Shown here one piece after another: positions 23,383 to 36,950 of a stretch of 64,000 nt of DNA. Where the stretch lies: the NCBI RefSeq assembly GCF_022458985.1, contig NC_061789.1, positions 12,928,357-12,992,356 of the forward strand. The letters are read 5' to 3'. The stretch's first letter is position 1. Every line of letters begins with the position of its first letter. Source of the DNA: Mugil cephalus. Lineage: Eukaryota > Chordata > Actinopteri > Mugiliformes > Mugilidae. The position numbers and the translations under genes are program-made. The notes below the pieces were generated by a model, which was given only the letters and a program-made list of their open reading frames with translations, was not told the origin of the DNA and did not search any database.

Positions 23383-26300
23383 TGAGGCTTGTGGTTTTTC
23401 ATGCGAACTTTGTTGCTGTCGCCGCGTGTTTCCTGTCTATCTCGAACGTGAAATGAGGGCAAAATGCGCCAAAAAGTTTGGTGCAAGATCATTTCTGTTA
23501 CATAGCATCTGGAGAGGCAGTCACTTGCCGTGGTGTCTGCTTTTATGATGTTTGTATCCGTTTGCACGGTGAGGGAGAGTGAAGTGTATCCGTATATGCA
23601 ATGATTTACAGTTATTGGTGTTGTAATACGGGACTGTATAATACCGAGAAGGGTTTACAGTGTTTGCAGCCTAGTGTATGCAAATGGGGAGGGGCAAAAA
23701 AAAAAATAGAGAGACTTCTCAGTCTGGTTACACCACCACCTTAAGTTTGAGCCCGGTGATATATGTCGAATTATAAATAGAATCTTATCTAGTATTTGTG
23801 GGGGTGTTGTCGCATTGGTTAGATTAGATTGTAGATTCTACGAACTGCGAACTGTTTTCCAATTTTACCTGTTAAGGTTTAGTTTTAGGGACGTGTCGGG
23901 GTTAGAGGGTCAGGGCTAGCAGGGTGCGGTGTGCTCGTTCTGTCACCGGATGTCCCCACAATGATAGAGATACAAATTTGTTTGTGTGTGTGAGGGGAAC
24001 AGCTGGAAGTTTTGCATATCATGTATGTTTTGCATGTAGGCCAACATCTGGTCTCTGTCACACCTGATCCTCTAACAGAGAGAAAGAAATAGGAAGAGAA
24101 GTGCAGGTGGTGGTGAAAGAGACATGACTTTGAGATTAATTATTTATCATTTTTTAAGCATTAAATTACTCGGTTTGGGGAAAAAAAAAGCGACCCTGAG
24201 AGAAGGAACGGCAATTTAATACGCCGCCGTCGTGCAGCTTGTTCAAAGATCTGCAAGGTGGACTAAATGACTTTAAGCATGTAATTACTGAGGTTATTCA
24301 TGGGAGACATGAGTCACCTTGTTCTCTCTCTTTAATGTTCATCGTGAACCAAAGCAGGAAACGCGAAGTTGAGCGATCTGTTTCGCTATGACTCACACCA
24401 CTGTGGTGGCTTTGACCAAAACAAGCCACAGGATCAACCAGTCGCTGTGTGAACTCGCGCTGCAGCACTGAACTGTGAATGTGCTATTTCTCATCACATG
24501 GCAGCGAATTTGCAACGGACGAATTAGTCGGAGGTTTTACCGATAACGAGGACGCGCAAACAGTTGACACTTACGGAAACAACAACCCGTGGGTTTCGCG
24601 ACATGACTCTGTGCCATGCGGTGCCTCCACGCTATCAGCCTGCACAGACAGTCCATGAAAATTGCAATAGCTTTCTCCCAGCAGCGACCCTGCTAGCCAT
24701 ATTTTAGATTCCTAATAAGCCAAGTCAGTGGGGCTACAGGCGGCAACAGACAGCAAGGAGAGAATCTTCTCTATGAATATTAATGTGTGAGGGGGAGGTT
24801 GTGGGGCAAAGAAGGTGGGGAACCAAAGCCCCCTCCAAATCCTTCGCAGATAAACTGAGAGGGGAAGAGAGATGATTACACGCATGGTTTTTCACAGGGC
24901 TGCCCCAAATCTCATTTTCTGTAGTGCATTTTAATGGGATCCTTGCGCACACCTCAGCCGGGCTAAGTCTCTGGATGCTGCCGTTTCAGTTGTTCCCGAT
25001 AAATTCCCTCCTCCGTGATTTTTTTTATATTTATTTCTCTTATGCAGCATTACGAGGGCGAGCGGCAGCGCGGTCTTGTCACGCTTTTTATGCGGGCAAA
25101 AATGGGCCTTGTCGACCTTTTGTCTTTGTAATGCGCCGCATGTATCACTGTCATTTAAATGCAGCCTCAGACAATGGAGCGACGCGGGAGACGGATGAGA
25201 TGAGGCGCTGAAATAGGTATCAAAGTCATTCTCCGCTGCAGATGATGGAAGAGGTCACCGTACGGGCCCAGAGGGAAAAAGATCTGGATCCACGTGCGAC
25301 CTCAAAACATGACAGAAAATTAGTTCATATGAAGAGCAATTACCCACGTTTTTAGATTTAAAAAAAAAAAAAAAAAAAAAAAACATTTCATCATAAATTA
25401 TGATTAAGCCACTTAACTCGCACGCCGCTCGTACGCGCAAGCCGCAATTTCCAGTTCTGAAATCGGACACCCTCGCATTGATCTCAATACGCTCTCCGTC
25501 CGACTCCTGTTTATTGCTGATAGCCATCAGGGTGACCTGAGTGCACACAGGGGGCTATTTAATTACACACTTTCACTGCGCACGCATCAATAACCCGGCC
25601 GTTTCTATCGATAACTTTCACGAGATCTGCAGTAAAATTGTGGCTCGTGTGTCTGAGGCGTCATCATTGCTTAATCAGCCCTTTACTGTGAATCTTATCT
25701 TGAAATCGGCCGTCCACTGGTATCAGGGTGGCAGCCGCACTGTCTGACGGAACGTTATGTCTCACTTAGGCATATGTGGTTGAAATTGTGTATCAGAATA
25801 ATAATTTAAACAGAAAGCAAAAGCACAGTTTAGTTTCTTGATTTTACATTCTTCCCCCCTTTTAGGACCGAATGGTGACTACGTTGTCCTGGAGAAGTAG
25901 CAGCTCGAAGCTCTCCGGAGATGCGGTAATTGCGTGTGTGCCAGGTCGTTCTGTGTCCTGATTATCGGAGCCCTTTGTTTTCTGTTTTGGCTGCACACGG
26001 TAGAAAATGACGCTTGTACGGGATGCTAAATGGCCTTCTCTTTGCTGAGACGAGCTGGTACGAACGCCGCCGCGCCGCAGTTCTGCACATGAACTGTGCG
26101 AAGCGTTCCGAACACCAAGCTGTTTTTCTTTTCTTCTCTCAAATGGCCTACTTGTTTGTGTTCTCATTTGCATCCATCCTCTAACAGGATGTGCGGTGTG
26201 ATTCTGCCTCTACCCCTGAATGCTTTGAAAGTTGGTCACTTTCATGACAAGACACCACTCCCTCCAATCCGCTAGCTGCGCACGGAGCTTGACTTTCTGC

Positions 26301-26600
26301 AAATTAATTCGCTTCGTAGCCAAGTCGTGATGCCTGTAGCGGTAAAAAGGCACACGCCTCTTTGAGCAATGTATAAGTGATAAATCAGATTCTTTGGAAA
26401 GGCGGAGAGGTGTGACTTCAGCTACTGTACTCACTATGAAGCTCAAAAGCGTTGGGTTAGCGTCACGTCTCCTGAAGGAAGCTCTCCTGCTGGCTCTTCC
26501 TGTCATCCAGACAACACGGCATCTGCAGAATTGAGTTTGTCTCGGCGCCCTGAGGAAAGCCGATGAAGTGGTGACCTCTTCCATAATTCAGTTTCAGCAT
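23383..26600. other. intergenic; repeat fragment at 23.86-23.99 kb; otherwise unique
   Basis: At 23,860-23,990, gttaaggtttagttttagggacg, then ggatgtccccacaatgatag, belong to the GAGGAC/TCCCCAC fish repeat family. An A-run lies at about 25,361-25,383. The stretches 24,190-25,000, 25,030-25,240 and 25,400-25,750 are complex, GC-balanced unique DNA of the type in which conserved non-coding elements lie, but I can test none of them. No gene is seen. Confidence 0.4.
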
Positions 26601-26609
26601 CAGAAGGAA

Positions 26610-26610
<1 letters not shown>

Positions 26611-26645
<35 letters not shown>

Positions 26646-26910
26646 TGTGTGTTTGTGTGTGTGTGGTATGTATGAAATTAGCCTCATCGCATGTCATGTG
26701 TGTAACACGTTCACACTCACTCACACACACTCACTGGAGTTTTTTAGCAGAGGTGTGAAGCACACCCCGCGATCTGCGGTATGGAAAAGCGAGACAATGT
26801 CGTCTATGAAATTACACTTCAGCTCAGCCAGTGAAGTGCACGTTTGTGTGTGAAACTGTGTGTTTTGTTTTGTGTTTTTTCGTGTGTGTGTGTGTGTGTG
26901 AGTGTGTGTA
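26611..26910. repeat. GT/CA microsatellite cluster
   Basis: (GT)n at about 26,611-26,664, a CACT-rich patch near 26,710-26,735, and another (GT)n at about 26,881-26,908. Open frames here are repeat-encoded. Confidence 0.75.
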
Positions 26911-29900
26911 CACGCTCAGGGGCGGGTGAGGTTTTATTTTTCGCGTCCAGAAACGCTTTTCCATTTTCACTCTCACAAATCGACGCGAACAGAAAATCAG
27001 GGGTTCGTTAGGTTTGATCTGGGAGAGTGAGGGGGGGAAGAAAAAAAAGGAGGGATCACACTGACAGCTTGTTAGCCACCGGGGGCTTCTCAGGCAGAAC
27101 AAAGACAAAAGAGGCTCTTTAAAACAAGCCCCGGCCGTGACCCGAGGAGTTTGGCGAGAGCTTTGCCAATGTCAAGGGCTCTCCAGCCCCATACTAAAGG
27201 AAGACAACCTCCCCTTTGTCAGTGTGGGAGTGCGGGTAAAGCTGTACAGTCAGGAAGTGTTACTTCAGCTGTCATCCTATCTTGAAATGTAGTGTAACTC
27301 CCTCATTTCCCACCCGCAGCATCCACATCCTTCATTCACGCCCAAAGGCTATCAGCGGGGATGATTAAGCGGGATTTGCTGTCGATCCTCAGCCCTCCCC
27401 TCCTCCCGCAAATCCAGGTTTGCAGCACTTCAGGCTGTGGTGAGTCATTGAGGGATTGCGAGCTGTGGCGCAGATAAAGGCTCTGACTGACAGAATGGAA
27501 AGTGTAAACACAGAAGACCTCCGGGCATCTCGTCTTTTCACAGCTGTCTCCTTTCTCACTGTGTTTTTGTCATAGTTGCTGGTTCGCGGACATTCGATTA
27601 CCTCTCCTTTGATTTCAGGCTTCCTGCCTCAAATCCCCTCCACCCTGAAAAGTGTCGCATCTGAATGGCCATTCCTGTCCGCTCGCCCAGAAGGAAACTG
27701 CTGTCCAGTCCATAAGTCATGACAACAACCACCCCACGCACATGCACACACACACACACACGCTGTAAAACCGTCAGTGGAACCTTCCACTCGGTCAGAG
27801 CATGATGTCAGATGTCTCATGGCTGACACGCCTTGTTATCGGAAAAACACACATAATCATGTGTACACACACACACCATAGCGGACTCTCAGGTACATCA
27901 ACACACTCAGCAACCTAGTGTTATGACGCACAATAATTACAGAAGCATAAAAGTAGTTGACTTACTTACAAAATGCAATTACGACTTTCAGAAGGCCACG
28001 CACATGCTGCAGCGATCACGAGGTATTACACATTCATCTCCACAAATGGCAAGAATGATTAAACATTTATTTTTATAATGCATTCTTAAAAGCCATTTAT
28101 TCCTTTTTTTGCAGGAGACTCCGCTTCAATTTAGTCTCCCATCCGTTAGACCGCTCTATGAAATGCCCCCGCTCTGCCCATATGGCCTGCGCTATTGATT
28201 TGCTATTATGTTGTGCGGGGGAGAAAATCCATGGGGCTCCCTTTAAATAACCATCACACGAAGACAAGAGAGATATATCACGGAGAGGCCATATCGAATT
28301 GGAACACGCGGGATGCTCGGTGTAAGCGAGGCAATCTTCTGCATGCGTCTTACGCCCGACAAAGAAGAAGCCGGTGAATTATCTTAAGCTTTGCTGAATC
28401 AGGCTTCTCCTGAGACCCCGGGTGTGTGTATTCTCTTTACATAAGGCTCCGTCAATAAATCCAAATGCATTCACGTCGCTCAGTAAGCGGGGTGCTGGTA
28501 AGACAGATGCCTGTTTACTCTTACGGAGGAGTTAATTCATTTATAAAAGTTGTTTCTTGACCTTGGAAGTAGCAAAAGAGAAAAGAAAAGAATCTCAAAA
28601 TGTGCTTGCTCTTAGCTTTTGGACAGGTTTATGTTAATGTTTCAATGATTTAAGCTTCAAACATCACATAATGTAGCTGGATGTTGCTATAATCCATATT
28701 GCTGGGTTTCAAGCTCTTCACTTGTGGCTGATCCACAGAGATGTGGACCAATCAGCGCCCTGTGAGGAACTACTTACAATTCCGTGACTATTCACTCTGG
28801 TGGTCAGTCATTCGCTGGTGTTGGGTCCTCCGTGAGTCCCCGTCCCTAGCTTTGGTGATGGTGGTCGACCCCTGACGAGAGTTTTCAGCTAAATTTAGCA
28901 TGCTGAACCGGCGGCCGAATCCGTCTGAGCGAGGGCTCCGGTTGACAGGGCCAAACTTAGAAGGGCACAAACTCAACATTCAAGCGCAGGAGCGTTTTCA
29001 CACCGCAACAATCATCTGGAATCAGTAAACTGAACTGATCAGCGTGATTCAGGGAATGCCAGCTCTTTGCCAGCTGTGCCAGGTTTCCTAGCCCCCCGGC
29101 TCATAGTAGCTCTTCCGGTTTCCCCTTTTGAAGGAAGAATACAGACTACTGCTGGTATGGGGATGTATTTCCTCTCGTGCATGTGCGGAACGTATGTGTC
29201 CGCGGGCTGTTGGTTTTTCTGGTGTATTCAAATGCAACATTTTTCAGTCCAGACACATGCGACGTGAGGTGGTGTCGCGGTCTGCAGTTCTTTGCTGGCA
29301 GTTTGGATTAATGGCGCCTCAAAGGTGCATTTTTAGGTGCTAAAAGTTGTCGCAAAGCTTGGTGCTACACTCAGCCTGTAACAGAGTCTGGTGTTTTGTC
29401 TTCTTCGCTATGTCTCATCCAATAACCTGTAGAGTAATTTTTTTTTGAAAGCCCCTGTGCTTTCCACAGTGGATTAAAGAAAGACACCTCAGATAGTAAT
29501 ATATCAACTGTCACATCAGGTTTGTTTCACGCTGATACGTATTTACGTATATGTACATTTTCTGAGTCTGTCGAACTGTATATGCTCAAAATATATTCTC
29601 ATATGCACTGAATGCTGCTTAAACGATCCACCTCTTCATACCACCTGAGAATAGACCTGCTCCTAATTCAGTTTTAATGCAACAGACTGCAGACATCTGC
29701 AGTTCAAAGTTCACCCAAAGCTAACAGCAGGTTTCACCGGCGTATTGTCTTCCCGTCTCGGTCTGTTTAACACCTAAAATATAATATGTCACTTAATGTT
29801 TAGCCAACTTCTTTTCAACTAATTACTCTTCTGGGGAGAAGACCTCATTTATGTAAAATTATGTGACATGAAAGTATTTGAGGATAACAGGCAGTTCAAG

Positions 29901-32290
29901 TCTGAGTTAGATTAATCAAATGGGCTCATATTAACTTCAGCTATACTAGAGTCAAAAACACTGCCTCCAAAATTTAAACTGGAGCTACATTAGAGCCAGT
30001 GCGGACAAGACTTCATACTATGACAGTTCTTTGAAAACAGACTTATTAGGTACCCTAGTGAAAACTTTCTTACTTAACGGTCCTGCACGAAATCACCCTT
30101 CGTGACTGTTACAATGTTGAGTTTATGCTGGAGCTGCATCAGAGCAGAGGACGTAGTTTGTGGTGCCGCTAAACTGGATTGTATTAAATACAAAAGTATT
30201 TCTGTTCTTGGGTTGTCAAAATAATAGAAGCAAGCGTCTGGTACAAGTTGAATCAGCAGCTCCGTCGGCTGCTTTAAACAAAAGCCGAGCACCACAACCT
30301 TTGCGAAGTTCAAATTAAGTGCAGGACAGTCGTGTCAGATGAACTTCCAAGTGAGTGTATATCATACAGAAACTTTCACTTTCCAACCAAATTTAGCTCG
30401 GTTTCAATTTAGATCAGCGCTCAGCCTGAATTAAGACTGAATCTATCTGAAAATCTGTCTGTTACCGAGAGGATTATTTCTCCTTTAATGTTTTGCTCGG
30501 TTTCACAGACATTTTGGAAATTGCCTGTTTCAAACGACAAGTCAAGTCAAACGACCGCGCGTTCTTCGGGCAGCTCGTGAATTTCTGTTTATTTGGACAA
30601 AAACTGCCGTCATTTTTACCCCTGTAAAAGAACACGAGAGGAGAAGGTTTTGATGTAACAGACGCTCGTAGGTATTTGTGCAACGCATTGCACAGGATTC
30701 ATGCGCAACGAGAAGAATTGCTTCTCTTTTCCGAAATGTTCGATTGTTGCATTAATGCAGGGCCGTCACCTAATACACTCCTGCCCCACACGGCGCAGAG
30801 ACAACAGGACCTCGCGTACATTACAGAGAGATGAGGGAGGGGGGGGGCCAATACAGGACATGCAGCAGACAAAGGGCTGTCTGTGCTGTAGCGCTCAGGA
30901 AGAGGCCTTTCTCGCTCTGATGTGGTGAGCTGCAGTACCTGTGACACACGCACACCGAGTTCCTGTGTTGAGCTCGTGGTGTCTGCTGCATGCGCTCTGC
31001 AGCGACGACTAACAGACCTGCTCCTGTGAGTCCTGACAGACTCGCCCCCGGGGCCGTGGTCGCGGGAGTGGGAGAGGGAGAGGCGATCACGCGGTCACAT
31101 GGGCATCGCGGCCTATGGCCCGGAAAGTTTTCCGTCCGTTAGTTTAACCCAGACGTGAACGGGGAGACAGAGAAGGAGAAGAAGAAGAGCAGGAGATGGA
31201 GAGGCTGGAATTTCAGAAAGTGACGCTCGGGAATGTGAAAAATTCCAAAGAAGGCAGAAGAACGCGAGCCCGGAAAACAAAAGATAATATTGCGCGGCGG
31301 CGTCTTTGTTTGCAGTGCGATTTAAATACTGCTGTCGACGGCGGTTTGTGAGAGGCTGTCACCTTTTTTTTTTTTTTTTTTTCGTGTTTTGTAAGAAAAG
31401 GCAGACGCTCCGCCGGCGCCTTGATTATCTCCCTCTAAACTGAATCCTAATTCCCTGATGTGGTCTTTGCTCAAGTAAAGAAAGCTCGCCTTATCTCCAC
31501 CGCTCCTCCTATTCTCTTTGCTCCCCACGCAGCCAATCAAAGGCAAAAGTGAATTATGAAGAAAGAAAAAAAGAAAAGGAAAGAAGAAGGAGAAGAAGCA
31601 GCGGGGCGAAAGCCTGCATGGCTGAATTTCCATATAGATGGTCGGGCATATTATCCTTGTCTATCTGTCCACTCTTCCTCTTATTACATTTTTATGGAGA
31701 GATGTCTGCCTCATCATCAACTTGAAACACCCTCCACATCACCCCCTCCCATCCTTCTCTTTCCCTCCTTGTCGTGTTTCTATCTGCCCTGGTCACTTGA
31801 TTGTTCCTGAACCTATGCTGACCCCATAAAGAGGAACCTGCGCTTTCTTTTTTCTCTCTCTCTCCGTTTGCTTTGCTTGTGATCTGGAAGGCATTATTGC
31901 TCCATCTAGCCGACCTTCTTCCTCTTGTAAAAGCTCTGCACTTCGCGATTCCCCAGCGGTGAGAGGAAGAAGAAAAAAAAATAAAATGGGGGTGGGGTGG
32001 GGGGGGGGGTGAAGGAGACGAAAACGGGAAGACGGGCTTTTAGCTGCAGCGCTTCCAGGCTTACATGTAAATTAAAACGCAATTAAAAACAGGCAAATAA
32101 GCTGTTCCCCGGAGACGGAGTGGAAGGGGAAAGGGAAGGGGAGGAGGAGAGAGAGAGAGAGAGGGAGAGAGGAGGAAAGGGCTCTCAGGATAAGGGCCTG
32201 TGTCACTCATCATTAGCACGGCATTAGACTGAAGGGAGCTAAATCTGAGAGCCGGGTCTCGGGCACATTTAGAGGAGCCGCCGCCGCGAG
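26911..32290. other. intergenic, no gene seen; several complex unique blocks
   Basis: Mostly non-repetitive. A short (CA)n run lies at 27,746-27,763 and a T-run at about 31,364-31,382. Candidate regulatory blocks by composition are 27,120-27,480 and 28,090-28,400. The latter contains cccatatggcc, aaatccatggggctccc and a ctatgaaatgcc stretch. The 28,690-28,990 segment (with gaccaatcagcgccctgtga) has the look of an old mobile element, but I cannot name one. From about 31,976 to 32,170 there are G-rich and GA-rich simple sequences. Confidence 0.4.
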
Positions 32291-32470
32291 GTCCCCGCAC
32301 TGATGAAAATAACCGTGTCCGGAGAGGAAAAAAAAACACTTCTCGCTTTAGATCGGCCAAAAATTCTGCACAATCATTGGGCCATTGTTCTCTGGAGCGT
32401 GCAATTGTGTGCCCGCTATTGTGCCGTGCTGCCGTGCAAAAAAGGCTCGCTATTGTGTTTTCCTGCACAA
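32291..32470. promoter_or_regulatory. candidate enhancer with a cluster of SOX-type sites
   Basis: Within 88 bp there are six ATTGT/ACAAT-type SOX cores. ACAAT is at 32,370 and CATTG at 32,375 back to back. CCATTGTTC at 32,382-32,390 is a near-ideal SOXE/SOX9 site. AATTGTG is at 32,403. GCTATTGTG occurs twice, at 32,415 and 32,449, spaced 34 bp and followed or preceded by gccgtgc words. The block is unique sequence about 5 kb upstream of the cbx4 start codon. Confidence 0.4.
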
Positions 32471-35400
32471 AGCTGGGGCATCCGCCACTGAGCAAATATT
32501 TCCGCAGCACCAGTGGGGAAGGTGCAGCCGCTCACCCTCTCATCAGCCTCCTCGCCCGTCAACTCAATACGGTATCGACAAGTTGTGCGCTCATCCACAA
32601 TCTGCCAGAATTCCACCGCACCGCAACCTCCTCCTCCTCCTCCTCCTGCTGCTCTGGCCTTGGCCCTCACCCCTACCAACCGCCTGGAAGCCTGGTGCTC
32701 TGTATGCCCCCCTCCACCCCACCCCTCCACCCCCCCGCCTGCTTCCCTCTCTCCCATTCTCCATGCACCCCCACCTCCTGCTCAGGCTCCCGGGCAGAGT
32801 GAAGAGAGAGGAGGGGAATCAATGGGGGAAGCGTATGGTGTTGATGGCGGAGGTGGGGGGTGAACCCCACACGTCGGCAGCCTTGCAGGGGAAGAAGCGG
32901 TGGGGAGCAGAGAGGAGGATGAAGAGGGAGGGAGGGAGGCTGCGGTGCGGTGCTGCGGTGGGGTGGGATGGGGAGTGCAGGGGGGCCACCCTGGCAGAGG
33001 AGCACCCCTCGCTGCAGACCTGTCGCCCTCGGTGCAACAATGGCCCTGACAATGACACTGGAGGAGGAATTTCCGCCGCCCTCCGCCACCCACCCACCAC
33101 ACAAACACACACACGCACGCAATCGTCGCGGCGCATTCAAATCCGCGGCGCCCAAGATGAATGACTTCCTAATAGCTTTCATTTGTTACAATTATCATAA
33201 TTAAACACATGTCACGGGCAGACAAAGGAAATGGGAGATTTCTGTGTTAGCACCTGAAGCAGAAGGGGGATACAGGCGCTGGGAAGGGATCACTTTTGTT
33301 ACACCGTAATTAGTCCGAGCACATTTGTGTATAAGACTCGCGGAGCGTATATACAGTAGCTAATTAAAGGCCCTCGGTAATTTAGAGTCTCCGTGAATCG
33401 GTTGAGGGCTACGCTGTGTGGACCTTGGTCCTGCCGTTGCCTGTTTCATGTGCGCGTCCTTGCCACATCAGCCTGTTTGATAGTGCAGCTTAATAACCGC
33501 CTGCTGAGTGCTGTGAGAATAGCTGAAGGCCCTCTTAACATTTTTCTAATACCCCCCTCCTCCTCCTCCTCCTCCTCCTCCTCCTTCCGCCCTGTCCTTG
33601 CATTCTGTCCCTTAAACCAATCAACTCTTTCTCCTCATCTCTGTGAAGGAATGAATCAGATGCTTGGCCATGGCCGACTCAGAGGTCCAGCTCCCTCTTT
33701 CTTTCTGCCACGTTGTCCCCTTTCCACCGCACCGTTTCTTTTTCCCCGCGGTACACCAGCTACCTCGTTTCATGGCGGCGCCGGTGGTTGCTGTGGAGGC
33801 GGTTGTCAGAGAGGGGAAGGCCTCCCGCCTTCCCCAGAAGCCACCATTTTGAGGATCGCTCCTCGAGCGGGCCATGCACCACATGTAAGGTGGGAGAAAC
33901 ACGAAAGAAATCCTGCGCTGCCACAGAAGGAGAGGTCGAGAAGGCCGAGCTCTCCGTGCTCCTAGCCGAGACCCGACCAGGGATCACGGCTTAGCCCGAC
34001 CCTGGAACCTCGCGAACGCGCGCAAATGTCCTGCACAGGCATTCTTCTCTCTTCCCTCTGCGCCGCAGACTTGACACGTTCAGGTGCACAGAACCTCCTC
34101 CTATAAGACAAGGAGAAGTTTTCAGTTTCAATAGAAAAGCATCTGCAAAAATATACATTTCTCTGCACGTGGTGTGGCTGTAAAACAGCAGGCAGAGGCA
34201 GCCTCGGAGACGAAATGATGAAATAAAACAACCCCATAAGTTGTTTGAAAAGAGTCTCTTCATGTAGAAGACAGAGAGAGAGAGAAAAAATAAACTGGTT
34301 GACCCTGAGTTTATCCTCGTGTTTTAGATAAGGGCTCGGTTGACCTTGACGGGCCTTGGCAAGGACAAAATAAACATAGTTTCTCGAGGCACACTCTGCT
34401 TTTTTTTAAAAAAAAAAAAAAGAAAAAAAGAAAAAGGCAAATTTGAAATTCAGAAAATAAAAGACAGTGGCAGTTTCTTTCTTTTTTTTTTAAAAAAAAA
34501 AAAGACTACCCGGGTGAACAGCGTCATTTTCATGTCGCAAATATTAGGGATCAATAGAGAGAAGGGTCTTATTCGACCCATTTCTGTTTCACTGCAAAGT
34601 CTCTCGTTTTATTTCCCCGTGTCTTTCTTTTTTTTCATTATTTTTATTTGAATGCCTGCATAGATTTCTCTTAGTTGTCTTTGTCGAAATCGAATCCGCT
34701 GGCACACACACACAAAAAAGCCCGCTGGATTTCCATTTCCACTCGTCGGCTTTTGTGGTGAATGCAACAAAAAAAAAAAAAAAAAAAAAAAAAAGTCACA
34801 GGTGGACAAGTGAAAGAGAGCTGAGCTCACCTAGGCGCATTCCTAAGAGAGACAGGGAGAGGGAGAGGGCACACGGAGCGGGGAGCGACAACTCTCGACT
34901 CATTCCGATTTTAAAGATGATGATTGCGAAGCCTTGTTTTCATCTGATTATGTGATCCATGATTGCTTCCCAAGATGTTCAGGAAAAAAAATCACCATAA
35001 TGATCTGAGCGAAATGTGGGACTGTTGGCCGGCGGAGACAACCCAGAAATCCTGTTTTAGACAGACAGAAAATATATTTTTTAAAGGGAGAACGAATGGT
35101 TTTAATTCCCAGAATGTTCGCACCTGAAGAGCCACATCGTCGTTGCTGTAAATTAATACGCAGGTCGTGCGCGCTGGCGACGCTGCTTTGCTATAGAACA
35201 CTGCGAGATCCCTGAATCCCAATAACCATAAATGTACTGATCACACAAGTATTGGCAGATATATTCTGGTTAGATTATGTGGCGCTGTGATCAGATCACG
35301 GGGAGGAGAGGCTGAGTCGGAGGATTTTCTAAATCTCTGTGTCTGTCTTCGCGCGTCCTTTCCGTCAGCACAAACACAAAATGAGACCTAATTAGTATTT

Positions 35401-36950
35401 TGGGTACCTGGAGAGTAAACAGAGCTGACAGTGAACACATACAGATCCCGAATTTGCTCTGCCCCTGCGCTTTTGAATGCGCATTTCGTTTCGGAAACAT
35501 CTTTGGGTTGACAAAATACCGTTTGAGGAAACGACAGCTCCATTGGCTGAATTTTTATTGAGAGCTCGCTTGTTTGTCACAAACTTAAATTCTCCATGTG
35601 TGTGTGCATGTGTGTGTGTTTCTCTCTGCCCCTCTCTCTCCCTCTCGCTCGCTCGCCCTCTCTCTCTCTCCCCTTTTATGCTGTTGCTAGGGAAGCAGGG
35701 CGTATGCGCTCCTTGGCCGCGGATGAAGGGCACGGGAAAAAAACAGCAATAACGCGCAAATTAGACGCTTTAATCGAGCACATTTGTACAGGACACCGTC
35801 TTAACCCCCCGTTGTACCCATTTCAGGACTTAAACCCGGGAAGTGGGGGGTGTAAAGTGCAATATTTCGGCGGTTTTTGTCCATTACCTTATATGGCAGG
35901 GGAGAGATATATCGTGCCTGTATGTAATAGGCTGGCCGCTGCCGCTCTGCTCAGAGGCTCCATTTAACCCTTCTGCTGCTGAATTATTTTAAGTACAAGA
36001 AAAGCATCGGCTTTACCGCGCAAATACACCCTCTTTTGACATTACAAATTCTGAATAAACGAACGAATCTCGCCGTTGCGATGACGCCCGTGCGCACAGG
36101 TCACGATTTACGCACAGAAACCTGGATTCTACGCACTGGAGGCGCATTTTTGGCTTCTGTTTCTAATTAAGCACCCCCCACCCCCTCCCCCTCTCAGTAA
36201 ATCAGTTGGCTTAATGTGGATGACATTTACAGCACAGAATACATGATCGCTGGTGATTTGGTTTATGCAGCTGGATTTAAATTGTCACGGCGTGGATAGA
36301 CGTGACGCGACCAATATTTCAGCCAGTAACAGGCTGTGGGGATGCTGTGGCACGTGTTTGCCATCAGAAACTTGCCACAGGTAGATTGATACGTCGGCGC
36401 AGCAGCCTTCTGCTGGCGTGTCACACTGACGGTGTCTGAGTAAAGAGGACAGGGCACTGGTTTGACTATCAGAGCGTGCTTGACCTATATTTGCACAGCA
36501 CTGTTAGCAGACCGAACTCTAAGCCTCTGTCACCCATAACTGTGCAGCTTTAAGGGAACTTTCCCCCCTCTGTGCGTCAGCCTCAGTCACAGTGACAGAG
36601 CTTTGGTGACACTGTGCTGTCACTCCCAAGGCTGAGAGACCATCTTTGTTATGGGAGTTGTTTACAAGTGGCTGTTTTTGACGGATGCGGACACTGGAGG
36701 AGACGGATGAGCGCTGACAAAAACTGAATTTTAGCTCCCTTCTGTGCAGTCTTGCCTCTTTGAGACGTCCTCGTTTTCCCACTTATCCCACACATACTAA
36801 TTAATATGTCACATCTGCATATTTATTTGACATCATTTGCTTCTCCACATGCGTACTTGAATGAAAGTCAACCGTTAAAATGTTTTATTTAGTGTGTGTG
36901 TGTGTTTCTCCTAAGTGGTAGGCAGCATCAACTGAGGGAGAAATACTAGT
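32471..36950. other. upstream flank of cbx4: GC-rich and simple-repeat DNA, no gene
   Basis: The 32,480-33,140 stretch is GC-rich with CCT, CCACC and GGA tracts that create overlapping spurious frames of up to 259 codons on both strands. A (CCT)n run lies at about 33,556-33,586. A/T homopolymers are near 34,410, 34,480 and 34,768-34,794. Pyrimidine and GA tracts lie near 35,620-35,680. The 35,690-36,150 and 36,230-36,780 stretches are unique and could hold distal promoter elements. Confidence 0.45.

Noticed and set aside
28690..28990. Named DNA transposon fragment
   Set aside because: The sequence has the texture of an old mobile element, but I found no inverted ends, second copy in the window or coding remnant to support a call.
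32385..33164. 259-codon + strand frame and several overlapping frames on both strands
   Set aside because: GC-rich CCT/CCACC/GGA sequence suppresses stop codons in all frames. The overlapping frames on both strands are incompatible with each other and none resembles a known protein.
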